From Paenibacillus sp. YN15 (lineage in GTDB: Bacteria > Bacillota > Bacilli > Paenibacillales > NBRC-103111), in contig NZ_QMFA01000009.1 in NCBI RefSeq assembly GCF_003285005.1, positions 99,411 to 163,410 on the forward strand: DNA of 64,000 bases, read 5' to 3'. Below the pieces are notes generated by a model. The model was not told where the DNA came from. It searched no databases and saw only the letters and a program-made list of their open reading frames with translations. The position numbers and the translations under genes were made by a program. This document shows positions 1 to 8,136 of this stretch, in pieces (the first letter of the stretch is position 1; each line of letters opens with the position of its first letter).

Positions 1-37
1 AGTGGCTGTCAGTATGCTGTTGAATAAGAATCGGCAT
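1..37 (-). CDS. Start of an unidentified leftward gene (partial)
   Basis: The first 12 codons of a gene that runs off the left edge; they read MPILIQQHTDSH. The call rests on an ATG at 37-35 preceded on the minus strand by a strong ribosome site, AAGGAGGG at 52-45, with normal spacing. The gene is divergent from the cyclophilin gene at 248, so the roughly 200 bases between them must hold both promoters. Too little protein is visible to name a family. Confidence 0.55.
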   Translation of the reverse strand, partial: MPILIQQHTDSH

Positions 38-247
38 GGGAATCCCTCCTTATCGGATTTCTATTGCATTGTATTCCACATCCGCCGAAAAATCCCTTCT
101 TTTTTGAAGCAAAATCCTGTCAGGGTACAGCCGAAGGGCTCCGGCTAATGCTTTTGCGGAGGCTGGGGAGTCCAATGTGACAAGACATGAAAAATATGTT
201 ATTTTTAAATGTGATCAACACAGGCTGCTGTACAAGGAGGAAAATGT

Positions 248-955
248 ATGACGATTCCGGCAAAACTTCTGACTGCCGGTTTTGCAGTATGGACAGGCAT
301 GTGGATGCTCTTGTCCGGATGCGGGGCCAAACCGGAGGCGGGTGCCGCTTCTCCATCACCATCGGCCGCGGCAACAGTCAAGCCCACGACCGCGCCTTCT
401 GTTTCGCCATCCCCAAGTCCGTCCAAAAGCTGGACCCAGCCGCCGGCTATGTCCATCGACACCAGCAAGACCTATAAAGCGGAATTCAAGACCAGCAAGG
501 GCAGCTTTACTGTAGAGCTGTTCGCCAAGGATGCGCCCAAGGCGGTCAATAACTTTGTCTTTTTGGCCAAGGAGCATTTTTATGACGGAGTGGTTTTCCA
601 CCGGATTATCGAAAGCTTCATGATCCAGACCGGCGACCCCAAAGGAAACGGAACGGGGGGACCGGGGTATAAGTTTGCGCATGAGCCTACACAGTATAAG
701 TATGACAAAGGTATCGTCGCCATGGCCAATTCCGGCGCGGACACCAATGGCAGCCAGTTTTTCATTGTCACCGGGGACGCCAGCCACCTGAATGCCAAGC
801 CGGATTACACCGTCTTCGGAAAGGTGATTGAAGGAATGGACAGCACCGTGATGGACATCGCCAAAACGCCGGTTAAAACCAACCCTCTGAACGGCTCCGC
901 GGAAACCCCGACGGAGAAGGTTACCATTGATTCCATTCAGATTATAGAGGAATAG
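248..955 (+). CDS. Cyclophilin-type peptidyl-prolyl isomerase, lipoprotein
   Basis: Predicted extracytoplasmic prolyl isomerase anchored in the membrane as a lipoprotein. 235 residues. The signal peptide ends in a lipobox (LLSGC, Cys about residue 25), followed by a Ala/Ser/Pro/Thr-rich spacer to about residue 65, then a complete cyclophilin domain. Family landmarks are FHRII, QTGDP, MANSGADTNGSQFFI and the final VFGKVIEGMD block; the catalytic Arg of FHR and the Gln and Phe of SQFF are present. The ATG at 248 follows AAGGAGG at 234-240. It stands alone, separated by 46 bases from the next gene. A role in folding secreted proteins is inferred from the lipoprotein signal. Confidence 0.93.
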   Translation: MTIPAKLLTAGFAVWTGMWMLLSGCGAKPEAGAASPSPSAAATVKPTTAPSVSPSPSPSKSWTQPPAMSIDTSKTYKAEFKTSKGSFTVELFAKDAPKAVNNFVFLAKEHFYDGVVFHRIIESFMIQTGDPKGNGTGGPGYKFAHEPTQYKYDKGIVAMANSGADTNGSQFFIVTGDASHLNAKPDYTVFGKVIEGMDSTVMDIAKTPVKTNPLNGSAETPTEKVTIDSIQIIEE

Positions 956-1001
956 AGCTGCTTGAGATGCACGACTACTAAGACTGAAGGGAATAACGCC
1001 T

Positions 1002-1541
1002 GTGAAACGTAAATATTCTGACCGGGCTAATTGGAGAAGGGTAACGGAAAAGAAATTCCAGGTCCGCACGCTGCATGAGCCGGAGTTTCAGGGCTATGTG
1101 GTGCTGTACCAGATCAAGCAGGTGCGGGACCCGCTGTGGAAGGAATATGACGGCAAGCGGTACTGCGTGGCGGATGCCGGGTACGAATGGCTCCAGCATT
1201 TCCAGAAGGGCGCCCACTATATTATGACCTCCATGTTTAACGACAAGGGGCAGGTGGTGCAGTATTACATCGACATTTGCAAGGTCCAGGGCGTGACGGA
1301 CAGGGGAGTGCCCTGGTTTGACGATTTGTATCTGGATGTGGTAATCCTCCCTGGAGGCGAGCTGTTCCTGCTGGATGCGGAGGAACTGGAGGACGCCCTG
1401 AAGAAGGGGATCATTACCCGCGAGGATTTCGATATGGCATGGGCCGAGGCCAATAAGGTGATGGAGATGTACCGGGAGGGACGGTTTCCGCTGTTGAAGC
1501 TGTCCGGCAAGCACTGGGGCTATTTTCACGGCCGTCCGTAA
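1002..1541 (+). CDS. DUF402 family nucleoside tri/diphosphate phosphatase
   Basis: 179 residues of the DUF402 family; the Staphylococcus aureus member (Ntdp) hydrolyses nucleoside tri- and diphosphates and B. subtilis carries YgaC. Conserved blocks seen are the N-terminal YSDRANWRR segment, YYIDICK near residue 88, and the acidic WFDDLYLDVV block that in the family holds metal-binding aspartates. Length matches the family. It starts at GTG 1002 after GAAGGGA at 986-992. The protein is cytoplasmic, with no signal or membrane segment. The substrate here is unknown; the name rests on family resemblance. Confidence 0.85.
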   Translation: MKRKYSDRANWRRVTEKKFQVRTLHEPEFQGYVVLYQIKQVRDPLWKEYDGKRYCVADAGYEWLQHFQKGAHYIMTSMFNDKGQVVQYYIDICKVQGVTDRGVPWFDDLYLDVVILPGGELFLLDAEELEDALKKGIITREDFDMAWAEANKVMEMYREGRFPLLKLSGKHWGYFHGRP

Positions 1542-1580
1542 ACGGACCGCTCCTTCGCCGTGAAAGGAGGGTGCGGAGTC

Positions 1581-2246
1581 ATGAGGCAGGAGGATAGGGC
1601 ATGTTTGCTGCTGCACGGCTTTACCGGCGGGCCGTATGAGGTGGAGCCTCTGGCGCGGGCGCTGGAGGCATCCGGCTGGCATTGCCGGGTGCCCAGGCTT
1701 CCCGGGCATGATGAGGGCCTTGCCGGCCTGGCGGAGACGTGCTGCGACATGTGGCTGGAGGCGGCCACACAGGAGGCGGAGCTGCTGGCGCAGGAATACG
1801 GCGCTTTTGATCTGGTGGGTTTTTCCATGGGAGGGATGCTGGGCATCCACCTGGCTGCCCGGTACCCTGTCCGCAAGCTGGCGCTTTTGGGCGCCGCGGC
1901 GATTTATGTAAGTCCGGGGCGGATGGTCCGGAATATCTGGCATAGCCGCGGCGAAGAGCGGAATGTGCTTCAGTTTAAGATGAAGCAGACTCCGGCCAAG
2001 GCGGTGCTGCAATTTATGCGGCTGGTCCACCGGGTCCGTCCCGACATCCGCCGGGTTACGGTGCCGGCGCTGGTGGTGCAGGGTTTGCGCGACCCCATTG
2101 TGCATCCGGTCAGCGCCCGTTATCTGGCCAAACGGCTGCCCTGTGTGGCAGAGACGGTCTATTATCCCCGTTCCAGGCACATGCTGTGTCTGGAGGAGGA
2201 TGCGGATGATGTGATTTGCAAGGTAAGAGGATTTTTGGACGCATAA
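1581..2246 (+). CDS. Alpha/beta hydrolase (carboxylesterase / lipase-like)
   Basis: 221-residue alpha/beta-fold hydrolase of the Est30/monoacylglycerol-lipase type. The oxyanion loop HGFTGGP lies at the N terminus, the nucleophile elbow GFSMGG at about residue 82, a candidate catalytic Asp in GLRDPIV and the His in SRHML near the C terminus, so a full Ser-Asp-His triad is visible. ATG 1581 is preferred over the upstream GTG 1560 because AAAGGAGG (1563-1570) sits just before it. There is no signal peptide, so it is cytoplasmic. Substrate unknown; short-chain esters or monoglycerides are the family norm. It ends at a bidirectional terminator shared with the convergent SDR gene. Confidence 0.85.
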   Translation: MRQEDRACLLLHGFTGGPYEVEPLARALEASGWHCRVPRLPGHDEGLAGLAETCCDMWLEAATQEAELLAQEYGAFDLVGFSMGGMLGIHLAARYPVRKLALLGAAAIYVSPGRMVRNIWHSRGEERNVLQFKMKQTPAKAVLQFMRLVHRVRPDIRRVTVPALVVQGLRDPIVHPVSARYLAKRLPCVAETVYYPRSRHMLCLEEDADDVICKVRGFLDA

Positions 2247-2287
2247 AACAGTCCCCGAATGAAAATGTGCAGTGTACAGCATTTTCT

Positions 2288-2339
2288 AAAAAACCGGATG
2301 GTGACCCTCCAGCAGCGGAAGGTCGGCCATCCGGTTTTT
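2288..2339. terminator. Bidirectional terminator
   Basis: AAAACCGGATGG (2290-2301) pairs with CCATCCGGTTTT (2327-2338). The A-run on the left and T-run on the right let it stop transcription from both the esterase gene (+) and the convergent SDR gene (-). Confidence 0.85.
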
Positions 2340-2358
2340 GGTTGCGGGGATTGCCGGG

Positions 2359-3243
2359 TTAACCGTTAATGATGGTGCCGCCGTTAATATGCAGCACCTG
2401 GCCGGTGACATAGGAGGAATCGCCGCTGGCCAAGTAAACATAGCCTGGAGCAAGCTCCTCCGGCTGTCCGGCCCGCTTCATGGGCGTGGTGCCGCCGAAC
2501 TCCGATACCTTCTGCTCGTCGAAGGTGGACGGGATCAAGGGCGTCCAGATGGGGCCTGGGGCAACGGCGTTGACCCGGATGCCCCTCTCGATAAGCTGCG
2601 CCGACAGGGAGCGGGTGAAGGTGACGATGGCTCCCTTGGTGGCCGAGTAGTCCAGCAGATCCTTGCTGCCCTTGTAGGCAGTAATGGATGCGGTGTTGAT
2701 GATGGAGGAGCCGGCAGGCAGATGGGGAGCTACAGCCTTGGTCAGGTAGAAGAAGGCAAAGACGTTGGTCCGGAAGGTCTTCTCCAATTGCTCGGCGGTA
2801 ATGCTCTCCAGGGTGGTTTGGGGATGCTGCTCCGCTGCATTGTTGACCAGAATGTCCAGCTTGCCCAACTGCTTCAGGGCAAAGTCCGCCAGCTCCTGAC
2901 AGACCTTCTCCTGCCCCAGATCGCCGCTCCACAGAAAGCATTTCCTGCCTTCCTGCTCCACCTGGCGTTTGGTCTCCTCGGCGTCCTGGTGCTCGTTCAG
3001 GTACGCCACCACCACGTCCGCGCCTTCCTTGGCGAAATGGACGGCTACGGCCCGGCCGATGCCGCTGTCTCCTCCGGTAATGAGGGCGGCTTTGCCTGTG
3101 AGCTTGCCGGCGGCCTTGTACTTGCTGTCCTCAAAAGCGGGAAGGGGATTCATCTCCGATTCCACACCCGGCTGCCTGTTTTGATGCTGGGGCGGGAATG
3201 TTTTCTTTGGGGGAGTCTGAGTATTGGTTGCCATGATTTTCAT
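2359..3243 (-). CDS. SDR family oxidoreductase (YhdF/general-stress type)
   Basis: 294-residue NAD(P)-dependent short-chain dehydrogenase. An N-terminal extension of about 45 residues is typical of the YhdF/YghA group, followed by the cofactor motif TGGDSGIG, the NNAAEQHPQ block, the catalytic Ser in NTASITAYKG and the catalytic YSATK. The C-terminal GGT-MKRAGQPEE and VTGQVLHINGG segments are intact. The start at 3243 has AAAGGAG upstream on the minus strand. Members of this group are often general-stress proteins in Bacilli; the substrate is unknown. It is a single-gene unit ending at the shared terminator. Confidence 0.9.
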   Translation of the reverse strand: MKIMATNTQTPPKKTFPPQHQNRQPGVESEMNPLPAFEDSKYKAAGKLTGKAALITGGDSGIGRAVAVHFAKEGADVVVAYLNEHQDAEETKRQVEQEGRKCFLWSGDLGQEKVCQELADFALKQLGKLDILVNNAAEQHPQTTLESITAEQLEKTFRTNVFAFFYLTKAVAPHLPAGSSIINTASITAYKGSKDLLDYSATKGAIVTFTRSLSAQLIERGIRVNAVAPGPIWTPLIPSTFDEQKVSEFGGTTPMKRAGQPEELAPGYVYLASGDSSYVTGQVLHINGGTIING

Positions 3244-3468
3244 TCTCCTTTCACTTCTTCAGAATGCATGTCCAACTTCAGTTTGCCTAAAAGAAACAGG
3301 GTTTATGAACCGGCCGGCCGCGGCACAACAGTTTTACCCCTTCGTCAAAGGCGCTAAACAGAACAATTCCCAAAAGTGGCGAAAGGCTTCGAAGCGCGCA
3401 TTTTCGTAAAAGAAGAATATTTCTCCATTGTTCCGCCTATACTAAACAACGCAAGCTATTTTCTTCAA

Positions 3469-3488
3469 CACGGCCCAAGATGGCCGTG
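3469..3488 (+). promoter_or_regulatory. 5'-leader hairpin of the cold-shock gene
   Basis: CACGGCC (3469-3475) pairs perfectly with GGCCGTG (3482-3488) across a 6-base loop, ending 12 bases before the GGAGG ribosome site at 3501-3505. Structured leaders are usual for csp mRNAs, where folding changes with temperature. A thermosensor role is inferred from position only. Confidence 0.4.
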
Positions 3489-3517
3489 GATTGAAACTAT
3501 GGAGGTTTGTTACCAAG

Positions 3518-3718
3518 ATGCAAACAGGAACAGTAAAGTGGTTTAACGCGGAAAAAGGCTACGGATTTATTACTTCCGACGAAGGCGGCGATGTCTTCGT
3601 CCACTACAGCGCCATTACCGGTGAAGGCTTCAAATCTCTGGACGAGGGCCAGAAGGTCAGCTTCACAGTGGTGCAGGGCAACCGCGGTCCGCAAGCCGAG
3701 AATGTCAGCAAAATGTAA
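3518..3718 (+). CDS. Cold-shock protein (CspA/CspB family)
   Basis: 66-residue single cold-shock domain that binds single-stranded RNA/DNA and acts as an RNA chaperone. RNP1 (KGYGFIT) and RNP2 (VFVHYSAI) are intact, and the C-terminal GPQAENV motif is canonical. The start [10 protein letters not shown] at 3518 follows GGAGG at 3501-3505; a longer reading frame from TTG 3491 would add nine residues not seen in the family. It is monocistronic, with its own leader hairpin and a terminator at 3760. Confidence 0.96.
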   Translation: MQTGTVKWFNAEKGYGFITSDEGGDVFVHYSAITGEGFKSLDEGQKVSFTVVQGNRGPQAENVSKM

Positions 3719-3759
3719 GGCAGGTCTTCGGCTGTAACGGCGCATGACCACAAAAAACA

Positions 3760-3806
3760 AACACGCCTGAAGCTCCGGGTTATCCGGTCCACGGCGTGTT
3801 TTTTTT
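3760..3806 (+). terminator. Terminator after the cold-shock gene
   Basis: ACACGCC (3761-3767) pairs with GGCGTGT (3793-3799), followed by eight Ts. Confidence 0.85.
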
Positions 3807-3969
3807 CTGGAATTCTTTCCGTTTCTTTTTCGGCAAAGAATTGTGTACAATAAAGGCAATGCTCCCTTCTGGCTCAGTCTTCCATTCCGCTCTCCTGTGT
3901 GCGGCATTGGACAATCCGCCCGGCGAATATAATTGTCCATAAGGAAATCGGCACAATGGGGGAGTGGAC

Positions 3970-4947
3970 ATGAGCGTTCGCAGTATTCCGGGAGATTCTT
4001 TGGAGAGCGTCCGGGCCTCCCGCCAGATCAGCGTGGTATTCCGCAAGGATGAACCGGCTGTCCAGCCTGCGGAGAACGGCATCCCCTTCGGCAATAAATT
4101 TCTGGAGCCCGGCACTCCGTATGCCAATGTGTTCCGGGAGCTGAACCAGATGATCGGCCTGGATAATGTGAAGGAGCTGGTGTACGAGGTGTACGCCATG
4201 CTTCAGGTCGGCCAATACCGGGCGGAGGCGGGGCTTGTGGCCAACACCCATGTGTACCATATGGTGTTTAAGGGCAACCCGGGAACCGGCAAAACTACGG
4301 TAGCGCGGCTGATTGCCAAGCTGTTTCAGGAGATGGGGATTCTCTCCAAAGGCCATCTGATCGAAGTGGAGCGGGCGGACCTGGTGGGGGAATATATTGG
4401 GCATACCGCTTTAAAAACCAGGGAATTGATTAAAAAGGCTTTAGGCGGCATTCTGTTTATTGATGAGGCGTACAGTCTGGCCAGAGGCGGGGAGAAGGAC
4501 TTCGGCAAGGAGGCCATCGACACGCTGGTGAAGGCCATGGAGGATTACAAGAATCAGTTTGTGCTGATTCTGGCAGGCTATCAGGAGGAGATGGAGTTCT
4601 TCCTGAAGACAAATCCGGGTCTGCCGTCGCGTTTCCCCATTCAGGTGGATTTCGCCGATTATTCCGTGGACCAGCTGATGCAGATCGCCGAGCTGATGGT
4701 GAAGGAGCGCCAGTATGCGCTTTTGCCCCAGACGGAGATGAAGCTGCGCCAGCATCTGGTGTCCGAGAAGCTGCGGCAGGAGGACGGGTTCAGCAATGCC
4801 CGCTATGTCCGCAACACCATCGAAAAAGCCATGCGTTACCAGGCGGTGCGGATTCTCCAGCAGAATCAGGGCGCGCCGTCCCGGTCGGAGCTGATGACCA
4901 TCCGCCCGGAGGACTTGAAATGGGACAAAACAATCCCCCAAAAGTGA
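3970..4947 (+). CDS. spoVK: Stage V sporulation protein K, AAA ATPase
   Basis: 325-residue CbbX/SpoVK-type AAA+ ATPase needed for late spore maturation in B. subtilis. Walker A GNPGTGKTT (about residue 102), Walker B ILFIDEAYSL and the sensor region LILAGYQEEM are present. ATG 3970 is chosen over GTG 3964 because GGGGGAG (3957-3963) would abut the GTG. It is followed by hflX and ynbB, the same order as spoVK-ynbA-ynbB in B. subtilis. The last five codons and the stop fall inside the 80-bp repeat that begins at 4931, so the natural C terminus may have been rewritten by that element. Confidence 0.92.
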   Translation: MSVRSIPGDSLESVRASRQISVVFRKDEPAVQPAENGIPFGNKFLEPGTPYANVFRELNQMIGLDNVKELVYEVYAMLQVGQYRAEAGLVANTHVYHMVFKGNPGTGKTTVARLIAKLFQEMGILSKGHLIEVERADLVGEYIGHTALKTRELIKKALGGILFIDEAYSLARGGEKDFGKEAIDTLVKAMEDYKNQFVLILAGYQEEMEFFLKTNPGLPSRFPIQVDFADYSVDQLMQIAELMVKERQYALLPQTEMKLRQHLVSEKLRQEDGFSNARYVRNTIEKAMRYQAVRILQQNQGAPSRSELMTIRPEDLKWDKTIPQK

Positions 4948-5009
4948 CGGCTGCTTCGAGGCCAATTTCGGGTACTTTTGGGGCAGCCCCTTGAATGAAA
5001 ATGCAAAAG
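4931..5009. repeat. Dispersed hairpin repeat, copy A
   Basis: About 79 bases that recur, diverged, at 58957-59036. Conserved parts are the left block CAATCCCCCAAAAGTGA, the right block GGTACTTTTGGGG, then a G4-N2/3-C4 mini-hairpin, GAATG and an AAAA-rich end. CCCCAAAAGT at the left pairs with ACTTTTGGGG at the right, while the same GGGG can instead pair with the following CCCC, giving two exclusive folds. This copy overlaps the spoVK stop and ends at the hflX ribosome site. Confidence 0.8.
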
Positions 5010-5024
5010 GAGTCGATGCAATAG

Positions 5025-6350
5025 ATGAAACCTACATCGCAGGAAGTTGCGCAGCAGACCGGGGAACGGGCCGTTCTGGTCAGTCTGGTATTGAAGGAAC
5101 GGGACGCCAACCCCCAATTGGCGGAATATTCGCTCTCGGAGCTGGTCCGCCTGGCGGAGACGGCAGGGGTTACGGTCGTGGAGACCATGAAGCAGAACCG
5201 GGATCAGGCGGATGCCAAGTGGCTCATTGGCAAGGGCAAGGTGGAGGAGCTGAAGGGGAGACTCCGGGAGCTGGATGCGCAAACGGCGATTTTCGACCAG
5301 GAGCTGTCCGGCATTCAAGTGCGGAACCTGGAGGAAGCGCTGGATGTGAAGATCATTGACCGGACCCAGCTGATTCTGGATATTTTCGCCGGACGGGCCA
5401 AAACCCGCGAGGGCATCCTGCAGGTGGAGCTGGCCCAGCACAGCTATCTGCTGCCGCGGCTGGTGGGACACGGCAAGAATTTGTCCCGGCTGGGCGGCGG
5501 CATCGGCACCCGGGGACCCGGCGAAACCAAGCTGGAGACGGACCGGCGGCATATCCGCAACCGGATCGGGGAGCTGAAGCGCCAGCTGGAGGAGGTTACC
5601 AAGCACCGTAAACTGCACCGGGAGCGCAGGCGCAAGTCCGGCGTTTTTCAGGTGGCGCTGGTGGGCTATACCAATGCGGGCAAGTCCACTCTCCTGCGGC
5701 AGCTGACCGCCGCTGATGTGCTGGTGGAAAATCAGCTGTTTGCCACTCTGGACCCGACCTCCCGGACGCTGGAGCTGCCCAACGGCAAGGAAGTGGTGAT
5801 TACCGATACCGTCGGCTTTATCCAGAATCTGCCCCATGATCTGGTGGCGGCCTTCCGGGCCACCCTGGAGGAGGCCAACGAGGCCGATCTGATCCTCCAC
5901 GTGGTGGACAGCGCCATTGATATGCGCGAGGAGCAGATGAAGGTGGTGCTGGAGGTTCTGGAGGAGCTGGGCGCCCGGGGCAAGGACATGATCACCGTCT
6001 TCAACAAGGTGGATCTTTGTCCGCCGGGACAGGTGGAGCTGCTGACACCGGCAGAGGGGGATTTTATCCGGCTGTCCGCCTATAATCAGGAGGACCTGGA
6101 GCGCCTTAAGCTGCTGATTCAGGATAAAATGGCCGGCGGGCTTCATTCCTTCCGAATTCCGGCGGTGCAGGGGGACAAGATTTCCCTGGCGTACCGGCTG
6201 GGAACGGTAGTGGATACGGCGGTGGACGGAGAGGATATGGTGATCTCCGTAGATGTGAATGCGCAGGATTATGAGAAGCTCGGCTATTTGCTGGCCGGAT
6301 GCGAAGTGAATACAGGGGACATGGACAAGGGAGAGCAAATCGGCAGATGA
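5025..6350 (+). CDS. hflX: Ribosome-associated GTPase HflX
   Basis: 441-residue GTPase that splits stalled or hibernating 70S ribosomes. The N-terminal HflX domain covers about residues 1-200, with the glycine-rich [11 protein letters not shown] motif, a basic helix, then the G domain: G1 [10 protein letters not shown]3 [10 protein letters not shown], and G4 FNKVD. ATG 5025 has AAAAGGAG at 5005-5012, a slightly long spacing, and this ribosome site lies at the border of the hairpin repeat. The stop overlaps the ynbB start (ATGA), so the two are translationally coupled. Confidence 0.95.
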   Translation: MKPTSQEVAQQTGERAVLVSLVLKERDANPQLAEYSLSELVRLAETAGVTVVETMKQNRDQADAKWLIGKGKVEELKGRLRELDAQTAIFDQELSGIQVRNLEEALDVKIIDRTQLILDIFAGRAKTREGILQVELAQHSYLLPRLVGHGKNLSRLGGGIGTRGPGETKLETDRRHIRNRIGELKRQLEEVTKHRKLHRERRRKSGVFQVALVGYTNAGKSTLLRQLTAADVLVENQLFATLDPTSRTLELPNGKEVVITDTVGFIQNLPHDLVAAFRATLEEANEADLILHVVDSAIDMREEQMKVVLEVLEELGARGKDMITVFNKVDLCPPGQVELLTPAEGDFIRLSAYNQEDLERLKLLIQDKMAGGLHSFRIPAVQGDKISLAYRLGTVVDTAVDGEDMVISVDVNAQDYEKLGYLLAGCEVNTGDMDKGEQIGR

Positions 6351-7606
6351 ATTTCAGAGAGACGATCATAAAAGCCGCACAACAGGCAGAAATTAAGGCA
6401 GAAGCAAAGCTGAAGGAAATTGACAGTCTGATTGACGAGAATCAGTGGAAGGTGATTGCCGCCTTCCAGAAGCATCAGGTAAGCGACTTCCATTTTGCAG
6501 GCTCCACCGGCTACGGATATAATGACCGCGGCCGGGAGGTGCTGGATCTGGTGTATGCGGATATTTTTGGGGCGGAGGCCGGTTTGGTCCGGCCCCATTT
6601 TGTGTCCGGGACCCATACCATCTCCACCGCCCTGTTCGGCTGTCTCCGTCCGGGAGACGAGCTGTTATACATAACCGGGCGGCCTTACGACACGCTGCAT
6701 AAGGTGATTGGCAAACCCGGCGACGGGACAGGCTCTCTGCAGGATTACGGCATCCGCTACGGCGAGGTGGCCTTGACTGCGGCCGGCAAGCCCGATTGGG
6801 ATGCCATCCGGGAGAGACTCAGCTCCCGCACCACCATGGTGGGGATTCAGCGGTCCCGGGGTTATGATTGGCGGCCCTCCTTCACCGTGGAGGAGATCGG
6901 GGACATGGTGCGCTTCGTAAAAAGCCTGTATCCCGGCGTCATCGTGTTCGTGGACAACTGCTACGGCGAATTCACCGAACGGCTGGAGCCCACCCAAGCG
7001 GGCGTGGATATCATGGCCGGCTCCCTGATCAAAAATCCCGGCGGCGGAGTAGCGTCAGGCGGCGGATATATCGTCGGGCGGGCCGAACTGGTGGAGAAGG
7101 CGGCCTTCCGTTTAACGGCGCCGGGCATCGGCGGCGAGGTGGGCGCAACTCTGGGAACACTGCGCGGCATGTACCAAGGGCTGTTCCTGGCTCCCCATAC
7201 AACGGGACAAGCTATTAAGGGCAGCGTGTTCGCTTCGGCGGTTTTTGAGGATCTGGGCTTCGATACCCATCCCCGCTGGCAGGATACCCGCACGGACCTG
7301 ATCCAGGCCATCCGGTTTACCGGAGCCGATCATCTGATTGCCTTTGTGCAGGGGATTCAAAAGGCTTCGGCGGTGGATGCCCATGTGGTGCCGGAGCCTT
7401 GGGACATGCCCGGCTATGAGCACCCGGTGATTATGGCGGCGGGAACCTTCATCCAGGGGGGGAGCCTGGAGCTGTCGGCGGATGCGCCTATCCGCGAGCC
7501 ATATATCGCCTATATGCAGGGCGGGCTCACCTATTCCCATGCCAAGCTGGGCGTGCTGTGGGCGCTGCAGAACATGGTGGAAAAGGGCTTGCTTTCCTTG
7601 GATTAG
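6347..7606 (+). CDS. ynbB: Methionine gamma-lyase family PLP protein (YnbB)
   Basis: 419-residue fold-type I PLP protein, often annotated as aluminium-resistance protein. Visible landmarks are the FAGSTGYGY segment, the HFVSGTHTI block, [10 protein letters not shown] with the cofactor-contacting Asp, and [10 protein letters not shown] containing the Schiff-base Lys. The start overlaps the hflX stop (ATG 6347, TGA 6348-6350) with AAGGGAG at 6328-6334. This protein sits between hflX and glnR in B. subtilis as well. The reaction in vivo is not established; the lyase name is by family. Confidence 0.9.
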   Translation: MNFRETIIKAAQQAEIKAEAKLKEIDSLIDENQWKVIAAFQKHQVSDFHFAGSTGYGYNDRGREVLDLVYADIFGAEAGLVRPHFVSGTHTISTALFGCLRPGDELLYITGRPYDTLHKVIGKPGDGTGSLQDYGIRYGEVALTAAGKPDWDAIRERLSSRTTMVGIQRSRGYDWRPSFTVEEIGDMVRFVKSLYPGVIVFVDNCYGEFTERLEPTQAGVDIMAGSLIKNPGGGVASGGGYIVGRAELVEKAAFRLTAPGIGGEVGATLGTLRGMYQGLFLAPHTTGQAIKGSVFASAVFEDLGFDTHPRWQDTRTDLIQAIRFTGADHLIAFVQGIQKASAVDAHVVPEPWDMPGYEHPVIMAAGTFIQGGSLELSADAPIREPYIAYMQGGLTYSHAKLGVLWALQNMVEKGLLSLD

Positions 7607-7610
7607 TCGT

Positions 7611-7660
7611 TGTAATTAAATCTAACACAGCTTGACAACTTCTTGTTATAGAGGTACACT
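7611..7660 (+). promoter_or_regulatory. glnRA promoter with GlnR/TnrA-type operator
   Basis: TTGACA (7632-7637) and TACACT (7655-7660) are 17 bases apart. Just upstream TGTAA-N7-TAACA (7611-7627) matches the GlnR/TnrA box TGTNA-N7-TNACA at every fixed position, and TCTAA-N7-TGACA (7621-7637) matches with one mismatch and overlaps the -35 box. This predicts autorepression by GlnR when nitrogen is in excess, as in B. subtilis. Confidence 0.75.
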
Positions 7661-7692
7661 TATAACATAAAGTGTCACAGGGGTGATAAGGA

Positions 7693-8100
7693 ATGAGTGA
7701 TGACATCCGCAGGAATATGGCGCTTTTTCCTATTGGTATTGTAATGAAACTGACGGATTTAACCGCTCGCCAAATCCGTTATTACGAGCAGCATGAGCTG
7801 GTGATGCCTGCCCGTACCGGCGGCAACCAACGGCTGTATTCCTTTAATGATGTGGAACGTCTCCTGCAGATCAAGGATTTGATTGAGAAGGGTGTCAACA
7901 TTGCCGGCATCAAGCAGGTTCTGTTGCCTGTGGATCAAACCTCCGATGAGGCCACCGTATTGAATGAGCAAACGGAAGTCAAGCGCAAGGAACTGACGGA
8001 CTCCCAGCTTCACAAGATGCTTAAGCAGCAGCTCATGACCGGCAAACGTCCCGGCCAGGTATCCCTGATCCAAGGGGAGCTGTCCCGCTTTTATCACTGA
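7693..8100 (+). CDS. glnR: Nitrogen repressor GlnR, MerR family
   Basis: 135-residue MerR-type repressor that, with feedback-inhibited glutamine synthetase, represses glnRA in Bacilli. The N-terminal winged helix is clear (LTARQIRYYEQHELV then RLYSFNDVERLLQI), followed by a dimerisation helix and the C-terminal tail ending QGELSRFYH, which in GlnR is the segment that senses glutamine synthetase. The ATG at 7693 follows GGGGTGATAAGG. It is 36 bases from glnA in the same operon. Confidence 0.94.
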   Translation: MSDDIRRNMALFPIGIVMKLTDLTARQIRYYEQHELVMPARTGGNQRLYSFNDVERLLQIKDLIEKGVNIAGIKQVLLPVDQTSDEATVLNEQTEVKRKELTDSQLHKMLKQQLMTGKRPGQVSLIQGELSRFYH

Positions 8101-8136
8101 TTCAGGCCATATTGTACATAAGGGAGGAGAACCCAA

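Noticed and set aside
978-2282. 434-codon minus frame opposite the DUF402 and esterase genes
   Set aside because: Spans two well-supported plus-strand genes and has no recognisable domain.
2338-3357. 339-codon plus frame opposite the SDR gene
   Set aside because: Gly/Leu/Val-rich shadow; the minus strand has the full SDR motif set.
4866-6338. 490-codon minus frame opposite hflX
   Set aside because: Shadow frame; the plus strand encodes a complete HflX with intact G motifs.
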